DNA of 64,000 bases from Fructobacillus americanaquae (lineage in GTDB: Bacteria > Bacillota > Bacilli > Lactobacillales > Lactobacillaceae): positions 248,001 to 312,000 of the forward strand of contig NZ_CP097122.1 in assembly GCF_024029775.1 (NCBI RefSeq), in the 5' to 3' direction. The notes beneath the pieces are model-generated. The model had not been told where the DNA came from. It worked only from the letters and a program-made list of their open reading frames with translations, and did no database searches. The position numbers and the translations under genes were made by a program. Position 1 is the first letter of the stretch. Each line of letters opens with the position of its first letter. Of this stretch, positions 25,477 through 34,672 are shown piece after piece.

Positions 25477-27324
25477 TTACTTCTTGTCATCTGGGTTAAC
25501 TTCTTCGAAGTCACCATCAACTGTGTTGTCATCCTTTTGAGCACCTTCGGCACCACCCTGTGCTTCCTGGGCTTGTTGTGCTTGCTGGTACAACTTTGTT
25601 GCTAATTCAGTAGCTACCTTTTGCAAGTCGTCTGTCTTGGCCTTCAAATCAATCAAGTCAGCGTCTTCAGCAGCAGCAGCTTCCTTAGCCTTCTTCAAGG
25701 CATCCAAGGCCTCTTGTGTTGGCTTTTTATCATCATCTGACAACTTGTCGCCAACTTCTTCTAAGGTCTTTTCAGTCTGGAAAATCAATTGGTCAGCGTT
25801 GTTACGCGTTTCAACCGCTTCCTTTTTCTTGTTGTCGGCTTCTTCGTTTGCCTTGGCGTCGTTCATCATCTTTTCGATTTCTTCGTCAGACAAACCACCG
25901 GCAGCTTGAATGGTGATTTTTTGTTCCTTTTGCGTTCCCAAATCCTTAGCAGAAACATTAACGATACCGTTACGATCAATGTCAAAGGTCACTTCGATTT
26001 GTGGGACGCCACGCTTTGCGGCAGGAATGTCAGACAATTGGAACCGACCCAAAGTCTTGTTGTCAGCAGCCATTGAACGTTCCCCTTGCAAAACGTGAAT
26101 ATCAACAGCTGGCTGATTGTCTTCTGCAGTTGAAAAGACTTGTGACTTTGAAGTTGGAATAGTCGTGTTACGATCAATCAACTTCGTGAAGACACCACCC
26201 ATGGTTTCAATACCCAGTGACAAAGGTGTAACATCCAACAAGACAACGTCCTTAACATCCCCAGTAATCACACCACCTTGAACGGCGGCACCCAAGGCAA
26301 CGGCTTCATCAGGGTTGATTGAGTGGTTCGGTTCCTTGCCAGTCATCTTCTTCACTGACTCTTGGACAGCAGGAATACGAGTTGAACCACCATTCAAAAT
26401 CACTTCATCGATGTCATTAAAGGACAATCCCGCATCCTTCAAAGCGTTCATTACAGGAGCTTCGGCCTTCTTAACCAAATCAGCTGTCAATTCGTTAAAC
26501 TTTGCCCGAGTCAAAGAAGTTTGCAAGTGCAAAGGTCCCTGGTCACCAGAAGCGATAAATGGCAAGTCAATTTGTGCTTCAGTTGCTGAAGACAAAGTCT
26601 TCTTAGCAGTTTCAGCGGCATCCTTCAATCGTTGCAAGGCCAACTTGTCTTGCTTCAAGTCGATGCCGTTTTCCTTCTTAAATTCGTCAGCCAAGTAATC
26701 GATAATCTTGGCATCGAAGTCATCACCACCAAGGTGTGTGTCACCATTTGTTGACAAAACTTCAAAGACACCATCACCTAATTCAAGGACCGAAACATCA
26801 AATGTTCCGCCACCAAGGTCATAAACCAAGATTTTTTCATCCTTGTCTAACTTATCCATTCCATAAGCTAATGAAGCAGCTGTTGGCTCGTTGATGATTC
26901 GTTCAACTTCCAATCCAGCAATCTTACCAGCATCCTTGGTAGCTTGACGTTGGGCATCGTTAAAGTATGCAGGAACTGTAATAACAGCCTTGTCAACTTT
27001 TTCACCCAAGTAGTCTTCTGCATAGCCCTTGATATACTGCAAAATCATGGCTGAGATTTCTTGTGGTGTGTAGTCCTTACCATCAACGGTTACCTTGTAA
27101 CCTTCTTCGCCCATGTGAGACTTAATTGATGAAATAGTGTCCGGATTTGTGATTGCTTGACGCTTTGCAACATCACCAACCTGGGTTTCCCCATTCTTAA
27201 AGGACACAACTGAAGGTGTCGTCCGACCACCATCAGGGTTCGTAATAATTTTTGGCTTGCCACCTTCCAAAACGGCAACAGCTGAGTTAGTAGTTCCTAA
27301 ATCAATTCCGATAATTTTTGACAT
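25477..27324 (-). CDS. dnaK: Chaperone DnaK (Hsp70)
   Basis: The central Hsp70 ATP-driven chaperone. The 615 residues begin [20 protein letters not shown] and contain [17 protein letters not shown], the linker [18 protein letters not shown], and the substrate-binding domain. A helical lid ends in a Gln/Ala-rich tail with acidic terminus [11 protein letters not shown]. It lacks the extra segment seen in the nucleotide domain of Gram-negative DnaK. AGGAAGGG precedes the ATG. It lies between grpE and dnaJ without a CIRCE element of its own. Confidence 0.98.
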   Translation of the reverse strand: MSKIIGIDLGTTNSAVAVLEGGKPKIITNPDGGRTTPSVVSFKNGETQVGDVAKRQAITNPDTISSIKSHMGEEGYKVTVDGKDYTPQEISAMILQYIKGYAEDYLGEKVDKAVITVPAYFNDAQRQATKDAGKIAGLEVERIINEPTAASLAYGMDKLDKDEKILVYDLGGGTFDVSVLELGDGVFEVLSTNGDTHLGGDDFDAKIIDYLADEFKKENGIDLKQDKLALQRLKDAAETAKKTLSSATEAQIDLPFIASGDQGPLHLQTSLTRAKFNELTADLVKKAEAPVMNALKDAGLSFNDIDEVILNGGSTRIPAVQESVKKMTGKEPNHSINPDEAVALGAAVQGGVITGDVKDVVLLDVTPLSLGIETMGGVFTKLIDRNTTIPTSKSQVFSTAEDNQPAVDIHVLQGERSMAADNKTLGRFQLSDIPAAKRGVPQIEVTFDIDRNGIVNVSAKDLGTQKEQKITIQAAGGLSDEEIEKMMNDAKANEEADNKKKEAVETRNNADQLIFQTEKTLEEVGDKLSDDDKKPTQEALDALKKAKEAAAAEDADLIDLKAKTDDLQKVATELATKLYQQAQQAQEAQGGAEGAQKDDNTVDGDFEEVNPDDKK

Positions 27325-27419
27325 AGTATATCGACCCTTCCTATTTTTTAAATCATATTCTTAAACTTTTTAAGGTGTGGTGCCAAAGGGCTGAGTCACC
27401 AGATATTTACTGTTTAATA

Positions 27420-28025
27420 TTATTGTGCAACCGCGACCATTGCTGGACGAATTACTCGATCTTGAAGGACATAGCCCTTTTGCAAGACTGTCGCCACTTG
27501 ATCGGCCTTAATCTTACCTTCTGCTGGCACGGATTGAACACCCTGCATCGTATTTGGATCAAAGTCATCACCTACTTGACCGACTTCTTGAATGCCGTTG
27601 GTTGTCAATGCCTGCTTCAAAGTCTTTAAAGTGATTTCAACACCCTTGTGAATTTGTGCCACCTGGTCATCATCTCCCACTTCAACAGCAAGGGCGCGCT
27701 CCAAGTTATCAACCACCGGCAAGATGGCTTCGGCTAATTTCTGACCATCATACTTGCGAATATTTTGAATTTCGCGAGCATTACGACTTTGGATGTTTTG
27801 AATTTCAGCCTGAGCGCGAAGTAATTCATCATCCTTTTTCTCAAGGGCTGCTTGCAAATCAGCTAATGGATCCACTGCTGATTCCTCTTCTGATTTTGCT
27901 TGCGACTCTTCTGATTTGTCCTTTGCTTCTTCTTGAGTTTGGTCAGCGTCAGCAAATTCCTTTGCCTCTGTTGTTTCCTCAAAATCAGCTTGCTTCAAAT
28001 CTTTTTCATCTTCAGACTTCGCCAC
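27420..28025 (-). CDS. grpE: Nucleotide exchange factor GrpE
   Basis: GrpE releases ADP from DnaK. A long acidic N-terminal segment (residues 1-55, Glu/Asp/Lys rich) is followed by the coiled coil (LQAALEKKDDELLRAQAEIQ) and the beta domain ending GYVLQDRVIRPAMVAVAQ, which is diagnostic. The start codon is GTG with AAAGGAGG 8 bases upstream. The length of 201 residues is usual. Confidence 0.96.
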   Translation of the reverse strand: MAKSEDEKDLKQADFEETTEAKEFADADQTQEEAKDKSEESQAKSEEESAVDPLADLQAALEKKDDELLRAQAEIQNIQSRNAREIQNIRKYDGQKLAEAILPVVDNLERALAVEVGDDDQVAQIHKGVEITLKTLKQALTTNGIQEVGQVGDDFDPNTMQGVQSVPAEGKIKADQVATVLQKGYVLQDRVIRPAMVAVAQ

Positions 28026-28043
28026 GGGCGTTCCTCCTTTTGG

Positions 28044-29075
28044 TTAAACATATTCAAGTAATTTTGTATCTAATGCCTTGGCAAAGGTTGATAGTAACCT
28101 AGCAACCTTGGCATATGGCATCCGAATCGGACCTACTAATGCAATCACCCCACCAGCATCGCCACCGACCGAAAACGGTGCGGCAAGAATAGCGTAGTCC
28201 TGCAAAAGAGATGTTGGCAACTCTTGACCCAAGCGAATCGTCACCGATTGTTTTTGTGTCACAGCCAATTGGCGCACCACCTCAGGCGAGTCAAACAACT
28301 CCAAGACCGACCGGGCTGCCTTCAGGTTCAAGTAGGCATCATTGGCAACCTCTAAGAGATTGAACCGACCACCAATGTGGACCTGCTCTTCAACTGACCG
28401 AGCCAAAACTTCGCCAAAGAGTTGCAGGAAGGCCGCTGGACTTTCAACATTCCGTGAAAGCGTAACCGGTAATTCCTCTGAGTTCATTAACGAAAGGACC
28501 TCTTGAACTGGTCTGCCGACCATTTGTGCATTGATATAGGCCACCATATCCGTTAAGGACGAGACGCTCATTTCCTTTGGTAGGCGAAAAGTTTGTGAAG
28601 TCACCTTGCCATCAGAAGTTGCCAGGACAGCCAAAACCTGCTGGCGTTCCAATTGAATCAACTGGAAGGACGAGATTTTTAGGTTAATGGCCTTTGGCTT
28701 TAGCACCAAGGCCGTTAACCCCGTCATCTTTGCCAATTGCCGAGCTGTTTGGCCAAGTAAATCATCCAATTCGTGGAAATTACCACGAATTTGTTGGGCA
28801 ATTAGCGCAACATCTTGTTTTGAAACTTGGTCGGCTACCATTAAGTGATCAAGGTAGTAACGGTAACCAGCCTTCGATGGAATTCGACCAGCGGAGGTAT
28901 GAAGCTTCTTAATCAAATCGGCTTCCTCTAAAAAGCTCATCTCATTGCGAATCGTTGCTGGTGAAAATTCCAAGTTCAACTGGTCATGTAAGGTCTTAGA
29001 CCCGACCGCTCGGGCGGTCTGGGTATATTCATAAATAATCGCCGCCAAAATTAATTGCTGTCGATCAGTTAGCAT
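28044..29075 (-). CDS. hrcA: Heat-inducible transcription repressor HrcA
   Basis: HrcA represses the operon by binding CIRCE elements and is kept active by GroEL. The winged-helix region (MLTDRQQLILAAIIYEYTQT, then SPATIRNEMSFLEEADLI) and the GAF-like core are present; the C-terminus carries AAPFSVGGDAGGVIALVGPIRMPYAKV. The ATG at 29075 lies 8-13 bases after a run of seven G that serves as Shine-Dalgarno. It is the first gene of the operon, behind a promoter framed by two CIRCE elements. Confidence 0.96.
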   Translation of the reverse strand: MLTDRQQLILAAIIYEYTQTARAVGSKTLHDQLNLEFSPATIRNEMSFLEEADLIKKLHTSAGRIPSKAGYRYYLDHLMVADQVSKQDVALIAQQIRGNFHELDDLLGQTARQLAKMTGLTALVLKPKAINLKISSFQLIQLERQQVLAVLATSDGKVTSQTFRLPKEMSVSSLTDMVAYINAQMVGRPVQEVLSLMNSEELPVTLSRNVESPAAFLQLFGEVLARSVEEQVHIGGRFNLLEVANDAYLNLKAARSVLELFDSPEVVRQLAVTQKQSVTIRLGQELPTSLLQDYAILAAPFSVGGDAGGVIALVGPIRMPYAKVARLLSTFAKALDTKLLEYV

Positions 29076-29102
29076 TAACCCAAACCCCCCCTGCAATTTT
29101 GT

Positions 29103-29129
29103 TTAGCACTCAAAACTCTTAACTGCTAA
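29103..29129. promoter_or_regulatory. CIRCE element 2, degenerate right arm
   Basis: TTAGCACTC, nine bases, AACTGCTAA. The left arm is perfect and the right arm differs from GAGTGCTAA at two positions. It is downstream of the -10, between promoter and hrcA start. Confidence 0.8.
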
Positions 29130-29136
29130 CAACTAT

Positions 29137-29164
29137 ATTATACAAAATATCAGAAAAAATGCAA
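29137..29164 (-). promoter_or_regulatory. hrcA operon promoter
   Basis: TTGCAT, 16-base spacer, TATAAT on the minus strand, positioned between two CIRCE elements, consistent with a SigA promoter repressed by HrcA. Confidence 0.85.
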
Positions 29165-29171
29165 ACCCCTT

Positions 29172-29198
29172 TTAGCACTCTTTGTAAAAGAGTGCTAA
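29172..29198. promoter_or_regulatory. CIRCE element 1, perfect
   Basis: TTAGCACTC-N9-GAGTGCTAA, an exact match to the CIRCE consensus, located just upstream of the -35 of the hrcA promoter. Confidence 0.97.
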
Positions 29199-29268
29199 TG
29201 TTAGATAAAATCCCCTTCTATCAGGCTTACCAACAAATACTGTTATAGCAAAAAAAAGCAGATTAAAA

Positions 29269-30225
29269 TTAATCTGCTTTTTCTTGAAAGTATTCACGTG
29301 TATTTTGTTGATCAATCAACAACTGATCAATTAAGCCTTCGGCGGAGTTGAACTTCACTTCATTTCGCAACTTTGCATACCACTGAACCTTCACCGGTTC
29401 CCCGTAAACTTCATCAGCAAAGTCAAAGAGGTTAATTTCCACCGTCACCGGCCGGTTTGGTTCAAAGGTTACATTACGGCCAATAGAGGCCATGCCGTCA
29501 ACCCAGCGACCATCAACATAGGCGCTGACAGCATAGACACCGATACCAGGAAGAAATTCAACTTCTGGCGTCCAGATATTAATCGTTGGGAAGCCCAAGG
29601 TCCGTCCCCGTGCATCCCCATGAACAATCAGCCCGGTCGTCTCGTGGACACGGCCAAGACTTTTTGTTACGGCAGGCATGTCACCTGCTGCTAAGTCCAA
29701 TCGAATCTGGCGCGAGGCCACCTTAGCAGCCGATTGGCCGAGAGTCTTTTTGGCAACGGTCAGGACATTAAAGCGACCAGCGGCAAATTCAGGCAAGTGG
29801 GCCATGTCGGCTTGGTATTCCTTCCTGCCATAGCGATGGTCAAAGCCCGCAACCACCGTATGAACCTGGAGGGGCAAGAGGATTTCTTTAATAAATTCTT
29901 CTGGATGAAGGGCCGAAAGGTGTGATGTCAATTGGAGGCAGTACACCCGATCAACGCCCAGCTTTCCAAGCAGCTGAACCTTCTGGTCCAATGGTGTTAA
30001 ATCGTGCCAGGGTTGCGGCAGCTTTTTAAACACCAATCCCGGATAGGGACTATAGGTCAAAACGGCCAATGGTAGTCCGTTTTCGTGCGCCACCCGCGCA
30101 GCTTCCTGGATTACCTTTTGGTGACCCAAATGGACCCCGTCAAAAAAGCCCATTGCCAGTACTTGCTGGCTAGTCAACTGGGGCAATTCTTTTAGTGGAT
30201 AATGCAAAGATATTAATTCAGTCAT
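29269..30225 (-). CDS. ribF: Bifunctional riboflavin kinase / FAD synthetase
   Basis: RibF phosphorylates riboflavin to FMN and adenylates FMN to FAD. The N-terminal nucleotidyltransferase domain has GFFDGVHLGHQKV (residues ~27-39) and the C-terminal kinase domain has GDARGRTLGFPTINI, with PGIGVYAV and the terminal acidic catalytic region YGEPVKVQWY. At 318 residues it is complete. An extended -10 (TGC-TATAAT) ends six bases before the ATG at 30225, so a transcript from it would start at or next to the A of that codon and be leaderless. There is no Shine-Dalgarno. It may also be read from truB, 46 bases upstream. Confidence 0.95.
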   Translation of the reverse strand: MTELISLHYPLKELPQLTSQQVLAMGFFDGVHLGHQKVIQEAARVAHENGLPLAVLTYSPYPGLVFKKLPQPWHDLTPLDQKVQLLGKLGVDRVYCLQLTSHLSALHPEEFIKEILLPLQVHTVVAGFDHRYGRKEYQADMAHLPEFAAGRFNVLTVAKKTLGQSAAKVASRQIRLDLAAGDMPAVTKSLGRVHETTGLIVHGDARGRTLGFPTINIWTPEVEFLPGIGVYAVSAYVDGRWVDGMASIGRNVTFEPNRPVTVEINLFDFADEVYGEPVKVQWYAKLRNEVKFNSAEGLIDQLLIDQQNTREYFQEKAD

Positions 30226-30231
30226 GGGCAT

Positions 30232-30240
30232 ATTATAGCA
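30232..30240 (-). promoter_or_regulatory. Extended -10 directly ahead of ribF
   Basis: TGC-TATAAT on the minus strand followed by ATGCCC and then the ATG of MTELISL. The -35 position holds only a weak match (GATTGT). By spacing, position +1 would be the A of the start codon. Confidence 0.55.
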
Positions 30241-30271
30241 GAGTTTTTACCAATACAATCATTTTGCTCTT

Positions 30272-31204
30272 TCAATTTTGGGCAAAGAAGTAACGCGACC
30301 GCCAAACATTTTGGTCAGCATCAAAAGCGTAGACTGCCAGCAACCGGTCTTGGTCATATACTTGATAGTAACCAACATCATTTTGTGGCCAAGAACTGGC
30401 CGGAATTTTTTGACCATTCTTAACCGCAAAGATCTCCTCTTGGGTCAACAACTTCTTTGGCCAAGTCAAAACGGACTCAAGTGAATGCACTTGGGTTAAA
30501 ATTTTAGGATAGTCCATCGCCAATAAGTCATCAAGCAAAACAGCCTGATCGATGGTAAAACCAGACCCAGCTGTCCGCTTCAAGGCCGTCATCGTCGCTG
30601 GCAGTCCTAATTTTTGACCAAGGTCATAGGCCAAAGTCCGAATATAAGTTCCCTTTGAAACTTGAGCTAAGAAGTCCATTTGCTGGTAAGGTTGCCCCTC
30701 AACCCAGGTTAACGGACTAGTCTGGTCGAAGCGGTAAATCGTCGCCTCCCGCTTAGGCAGCTCAACCTTTTCTCCCGCTCGCGCATATTCATAGAGGCGC
30801 TTCCCGTTGACCTTGACCGCCGAATAAATTGGTGGAATCTGGATAATGTCCCCGGTCAAATCAGCTCGAGCGGTGTTGAGCTGACTCTGGTCAATGGCCG
30901 TTGTCAAAGGCCGCTGCACAACAACCGCCCCATCAGCATCCTGGCTCTCCGTTGCATAGCCAAAGGTAACCGTACCCGTATAGGTTTTTGGCCGACTTTG
31001 CAAAAGGTCAATTAACTTGGTTGCCTTCCCTAAGGCGACCACCAAAACGCCCTCGACGTTTGGATCCAAGGTCCCCGCGTGGCCAATTTTTTTCTGTCCG
31101 GTTATCCGCCGTAATCTCGCAACCACACCAAAGGAGGTCATTTCCTTTGGCTTATTGACGACCAGCAGACCGGATAGTTCGGGGTGTTTTTCTATTGCCA
31201 TCAT
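30272..31204 (-). CDS. truB: tRNA pseudouridine(55) synthase TruB
   Basis: Makes the universal pseudouridine 55 in the T-loop of tRNA. The motif I region GLLVVNKPKEMTSFGVVARL, the catalytic Asp block KIGHAGTLDPNVEGVLVVALGKAT, motif Y IPPIYSAVKVNGKRLYEYAR and the C-terminal PUA-like region are visible. GGAGG lies 5 bases before one ATG and 8 before the next (31204 and 31201); a longer frame upstream lacks a site. The pair truB-ribF downstream of rbfA is the usual Firmicutes order, but here two aminotransferase genes intervene. Confidence 0.95.
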   Translation of the reverse strand: MMAIEKHPELSGLLVVNKPKEMTSFGVVARLRRITGQKKIGHAGTLDPNVEGVLVVALGKATKLIDLLQSRPKTYTGTVTFGYATESQDADGAVVVQRPLTTAIDQSQLNTARADLTGDIIQIPPIYSAVKVNGKRLYEYARAGEKVELPKREATIYRFDQTSPLTWVEGQPYQQMDFLAQVSKGTYIRTLAYDLGQKLGLPATMTALKRTAGSGFTIDQAVLLDDLLAMDYPKILTQVHSLESVLTWPKKLLTQEEIFAVKNGQKIPASSWPQNDVGYYQVYDQDRLLAVYAFDADQNVWRSRYFFAQN

Positions 31205-31226
31205 TGTGGCCTCCATTTGTGCAATT

Positions 31227-31317
31227 AAAAAACCGACCAAAGCACAAAATGATTTGAACCCCAAAATTTATCCAAATTTCGAGGTTCATCAGCAAAAGTG
31301 TCTTTTTTAGTCGGTTC
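31227..31317 (-). terminator. Large terminator-like structure before truB
   Basis: An outer stem pairs AACCGAC (31310-31316) with GTCGGTT (31231-31237) and encloses a hairpin GAACCTC/GGGGTTC (31281-31287 with 31256-31262) around AAATTT repeats. The outer stem runs straight into TTTTTT. It ends aminotransferase 1 transcription and leaves 23 bases to the truB start, so it could also act as an attenuator for truB-ribF. Confidence 0.55.
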
Positions 31318-31322
31318 TTATT

Positions 31323-32510
31323 TTACCGATTTGCCCGGACCTTTTCAATGTAGTCCCGCAATTTTGCAAAGCCAATTTCTAATTGGTCTTGAGCCGTTGC
31401 ATAAGAAATCCGGATATAAGCGTTCGCCTCTTTAAAGTGCGAGAATGCTACTCCAGGAATGACTGCAACCTTGCCTTCTGCGGCTAATTTTTCAGCAAAA
31501 GTCCATCCATCCGTGCCAAAATCGGCCGGTATCTTAGCAAAGAGGTAAAAGGCTCCTTCAGGATCAACAACATCAAAACCAAGATCCTCTAAGGCCTGCT
31601 TGGCAAAGTCGCGCCGGTCTTGGTAACTTTCCTTCATATAATCCAACTCTGCTCGCGTCATCTGCAAGGCTGCTTCTGCTCCATCTTCAATAAAGGTTGG
31701 TACAGAGTAGGTCAAAGAGCCATGAACCTTTTGAATATATTGCATCACACTCGCCGGACCCAAAATAAAGCCAAAGCGGTACCCCGTCATGGCGTGCGAC
31801 TTGGAAAGACCGTTAACCACTAGTGTTTGTTCTGGCAACAACTTACCAATCGAGTAATGATCACGACCATAAGTTAATTCAGAATAAATTTCATCAGAAA
31901 TGACCCAAATTTGATGCTTCTTAAAACAAGCAGCCAGTTCCCCCAACTCTTCCTTTGAGTAAGTAACACCAGTTGGATTATTTGGATAGTTCAAGAGAAT
32001 GGCACGAACTGGGACCGTTACTTGGGCCAACGCTTCATCAACAAGTGCTGGCGTCAATTTAAATTTATTTTTGGCTGTATCAATCGGTACCGCAACACCA
32101 TCGGCCAGGCTCAACGAAGCAAAGTAAGAACCATAGGCTGGCTCTGGAATCAGCAATCCCTCCCCTTTAGCAAGCAATGTTTTAAAGATTGCTTGCATGG
32201 CTTCCGTTACACCAACAGTCACGACAACATTATCAATACTTGGATAATCAAGGTTGTAACGATCCTTCATATAATCGAGAATTGCCTTACGGACCGCAGG
32301 TTCTCCCTGGGAATTGCCATAATGAGAACGATTGTTATTAATGGCGGTAATCGTGGCCTCCTTGACAACAGCTGGTGTATCAAAACCCGGCTCTCCAAAG
32401 GTCAAAAAGGTTAAGTCCTCAATTCCTGAAACTTGTTGTTGGAAGCCCAACAATTTATCGGGAGCGATTGAAACAACCGCCTGGTTGACTGGTAAAAGTG
32501 GTTCTGTCAT
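31323..32510 (-). CDS. Class I aminotransferase 1 (aspartate/aromatic type)
   Basis: A PLP enzyme of fold type I transferring amino groups between an amino acid and a 2-oxo acid. Visible motifs are TFGEPGFDTPAVV, the SHYGNSQGEPAVRKAI block, NYPNNPTGV, SDEIYSELTY and the PLP lysine in NGLSKSHAMTGYRFG, with the carboxylate-binding Arg in YIRISYAT. The substrate is uncertain; relatives are annotated as aspartate, aromatic or N-acetyl-diaminopimelate aminotransferases. The ATG at 32510 has AAAGGA upstream; 18 further residues in the open frame are not needed. The protein is closely similar to the one encoded next upstream, implying tandem duplication. Confidence 0.9.
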   Translation of the reverse strand: MTEPLLPVNQAVVSIAPDKLLGFQQQVSGIEDLTFLTFGEPGFDTPAVVKEATITAINNNRSHYGNSQGEPAVRKAILDYMKDRYNLDYPSIDNVVVTVGVTEAMQAIFKTLLAKGEGLLIPEPAYGSYFASLSLADGVAVPIDTAKNKFKLTPALVDEALAQVTVPVRAILLNYPNNPTGVTYSKEELGELAACFKKHQIWVISDEIYSELTYGRDHYSIGKLLPEQTLVVNGLSKSHAMTGYRFGFILGPASVMQYIQKVHGSLTYSVPTFIEDGAEAALQMTRAELDYMKESYQDRRDFAKQALEDLGFDVVDPEGAFYLFAKIPADFGTDGWTFAEKLAAEGKVAVIPGVAFSHFKEANAYIRISYATAQDQLEIGFAKLRDYIEKVRANR

Positions 32511-32656
32511 TTTCCTGGTTCCTTTCGTCTTGCTGGTGAAAGCAGCCATTCGCATGGCATCCATCGCACACTTCAGTTTACACGAAAATGAATTTTTTTG
32601 AAAGTTTTTATGGCATTTTTATGAGATTTTGACTCATTTATCCTTTATAACTTAAC

Positions 32657-32688
32657 ACAAAAAGGAACTTGTCAATCAAGTTCCTCTT
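32657..32688 (-). terminator. Terminator after aminotransferase 2
   Basis: AGGAACTTG-ATTGA-CAAGTTCCT followed by TTTTTG on the minus strand. It separates the two aminotransferase genes into two transcripts. Confidence 0.8.
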
Positions 32689-32762
32689 TGGTGTTTATAT
32701 TTCGCCATGGTAGGGTCCGTCTCATCGATGGCAAAAACTGATTTTTTAATGAAAACCAAGGA

Positions 32763-33986
32763 CTAATCCGCCAAGGCCTCCATATCTTCTGACAACGCCT
32801 CAGCAGTTGCTTGGGCTGCCCGTTGTTTGTCTACATATTTTTTTAGGCGCTGAAGACCTTCTTGCAATTGTGCCATATCGGCCGCGTAAGAAATCCGGAT
32901 AAACTTCTGTGCTTCTTCAAAGAAGGAGAAACCGGCGCCGGGAATGACTGAAACCTTGGCCTGATGAGCTAAGTCTGTCGCGAAGGCCCAGCCATTTACA
33001 CCCAAATCAGCTGGCAACTTGGCAAAGAGGTAAAAGGCTCCCATTGGCGCAACCAGTTCGAAGCCTAAATCTTCTAAGAACTTCTTAGCGTAGTCACGAC
33101 GCCTTTGGTATTCAACCTTCATAAAGCTCAAGTCTTCCTTTGGTATTTGCAAGGCAGCAACCGCGCCGTCTTGGATAAAGGTTGGCACAGCAAAGACCAA
33201 GGGACCGTGCACCTTTTGAATTTGCTGGATTAATGTGCTTGGCCCCAGGATAAAGCCGAGTCGATAACCCGTCATGGCGTGCGACTTCGACAAACCGTTT
33301 ACAACGATCGTTTGGTCAGGTAAGAGCTTGCCCATTGAATAGTGATCACCCTCATAAGTCAATTCTGAATAAATTTCGTCTGAAATCACCCAGAGGTCAT
33401 GACGCTTGAAAGCTTCTGCTAGCTCTTCCAGCTCTGATTTTGTATAAGTAACCCCGGTTGGATTATTAGGATAGTTAAAGAGAATGGCATGCACATCTTC
33501 TTTCGTCTGAGCCATTGTTTCGTCAATCAAGGCGGGTGTCAATTTATAAGCGGTCTTAGCCGTGTCAATTGGAACAGCCGTGCCACCGGCCAAACTCAAA
33601 GCCGAGAAATAAGACCCATAGGCTGGGTCTGGAATCAAGAGGCCCTGGCCAGGTGCAAGCAAGGTCTTAAAGATTGATTGCATCGCCTCTGTGACCCCAA
33701 CAGTCACAATCACGTTATCAATACTTGGGTAATGAAGGTCATAGCGATCGGCCATATAGTCTAAGATAGCTGAGCGGAGCTTTGGCTCTCCCTGTGAATC
33801 ACCATAGTGGGACCGGTCTTCCTCGATAGCTTGAATCGTTGCTTTCTTTACCGGCGCGGGCGTCGCAAAACCAGGTTCTCCAAAGGTTAACGAGACCAAC
33901 CCTTCAATATTAGCAACGGAGTGTTGGAAGTCTAATAACTTGTCGGGTGTCAAGCTTAAAACAGCATTGTTTAATGGTTTTGTCAT
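32763..33986 (-). CDS. Class I aminotransferase 2 (paralogue)
   Basis: The same fold and motifs as its neighbour: TFGEPGFATPAPV, SHYGDSQGEPKLRSAI, NYPNNPTGVTY, SDEIYSELTYEG, and the PLP lysine in NGLSKSHAMTGYRLG. The two proteins align end to end without large gaps. This one has an extra Ala/Glu-rich tail (QATAEALSEDMEALAD). The ATG has GAAAGGA 8 bases upstream. Two full copies with separate terminators suggest different regulation or substrate preference. Neither has a clear pathway partner beside it. Confidence 0.9.
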   Translation of the reverse strand: MTKPLNNAVLSLTPDKLLDFQHSVANIEGLVSLTFGEPGFATPAPVKKATIQAIEEDRSHYGDSQGEPKLRSAILDYMADRYDLHYPSIDNVIVTVGVTEAMQSIFKTLLAPGQGLLIPDPAYGSYFSALSLAGGTAVPIDTAKTAYKLTPALIDETMAQTKEDVHAILFNYPNNPTGVTYTKSELEELAEAFKRHDLWVISDEIYSELTYEGDHYSMGKLLPDQTIVVNGLSKSHAMTGYRLGFILGPSTLIQQIQKVHGPLVFAVPTFIQDGAVAALQIPKEDLSFMKVEYQRRRDYAKKFLEDLGFELVAPMGAFYLFAKLPADLGVNGWAFATDLAHQAKVSVIPGAGFSFFEEAQKFIRISYAADMAQLQEGLQRLKKYVDKQRAAQATAEALSEDMEALAD

Positions 33987-34240
33987 GGTGAAATCCTTTC
34001 AACTAATTCATTTTCCAAGTGGACCAACAACGGTCTTTCTTCTTAGTTTCTTAGTCTACACAAAGTGCTTGGCTTTTCATAGGTGATAAACATGAAACTA
34101 TTGTAAGTTATCATGATTTTTAATCACTTTCTACTAGTCAGCGTAACAAAAGTGCATACAAAGAAAATAAAATTGCCTGTACTGGCGGATGCAAACATAT
34201 TTTTTAGCGTAGCATGCCCGCTGAAGTTGATTTTGCAAAG
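33987..34240. other. Gene-free region between rbfA terminator and aminotransferase 2
   Basis: It holds the leader of aminotransferase 2 and AT-rich sequence. I see no convincing promoter hexamers, RNA gene or coding frame with a ribosome binding site. A long plus-strand frame that starts here runs antisense through rbfA and is not credible. Confidence 0.5.
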
Positions 34241-34276
34241 CAAACAAAAAAGGACCCGCTCATCGCAAGTCCTTTT
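34241..34276 (-). terminator. Terminator of the rimP-rbfA operon
   Basis: AAAAGGACTTGC and GCGGGTCCTTTT pair around GATGA, followed by TTTTTTGTTT on the minus strand, about 20 bases after the rbfA stop. Confidence 0.85.
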
Positions 34277-34296
34277 TCAATCAAGTTTCCTTGACC

Positions 34297-34650
34297 TTAA
34301 TCCTTCTTATGCAAGCCGCGAATCAACTCTTCAATATGGTCACCATACTGAATTGAGTTATCCAAGACGAAATGCAATTCCGGAATTTTATAAACAGTTA
34401 GCCGCGCGCCTAATTCACGGCGAATCAAGCCTGAGGCGGCTTCTAAGCCAGCTTGAGCCTTTTTCCGATCCGAGGCGTAGTCTGACAAAATTGAGTAGTA
34501 AATCGTGGCGATTTGCAGGTCACCGGATACTTCCACAGAAGTTACCGTTACATCCTGAACTCGCGGATCATTCACTCGTTTTAAAATCAGGTCAGTCACG
34601 TCTTTTTGAATTTCCTGGGCCAAACGCCCAGCGCGTTGTGCATTTGCCAT
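34297..34650 (-). CDS. rbfA: 30S ribosome-binding factor RbfA
   Basis: RbfA binds the 30S precursor and helps 16S rRNA 5'-end maturation, notably in the cold. The 117 residues show the KH-type core: AGRLAQEIQKDVTDLILKRV, DPRVQDVTVTSVEVSGDLQ, ASGLIRRELGARLTVYKIPEL. GGGAGG lies 5 bases before the ATG at 34650. It is the last gene of the operon. Confidence 0.96.
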   Translation of the reverse strand: MANAQRAGRLAQEIQKDVTDLILKRVNDPRVQDVTVTSVEVSGDLQIATIYYSILSDYASDRKKAQAGLEAASGLIRRELGARLTVYKIPELHFVLDNSIQYGDHIEELIRGLHKKD

Positions 34651-34672
34651 CAAGACCTCCCATCAGTAAAGC

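Noticed and set aside
25396-27419. Additional CIRCE elements before dnaK or dnaJ
   Set aside because: Neither gap contains the TTAGCACTC arms; only the pair before hrcA exists.
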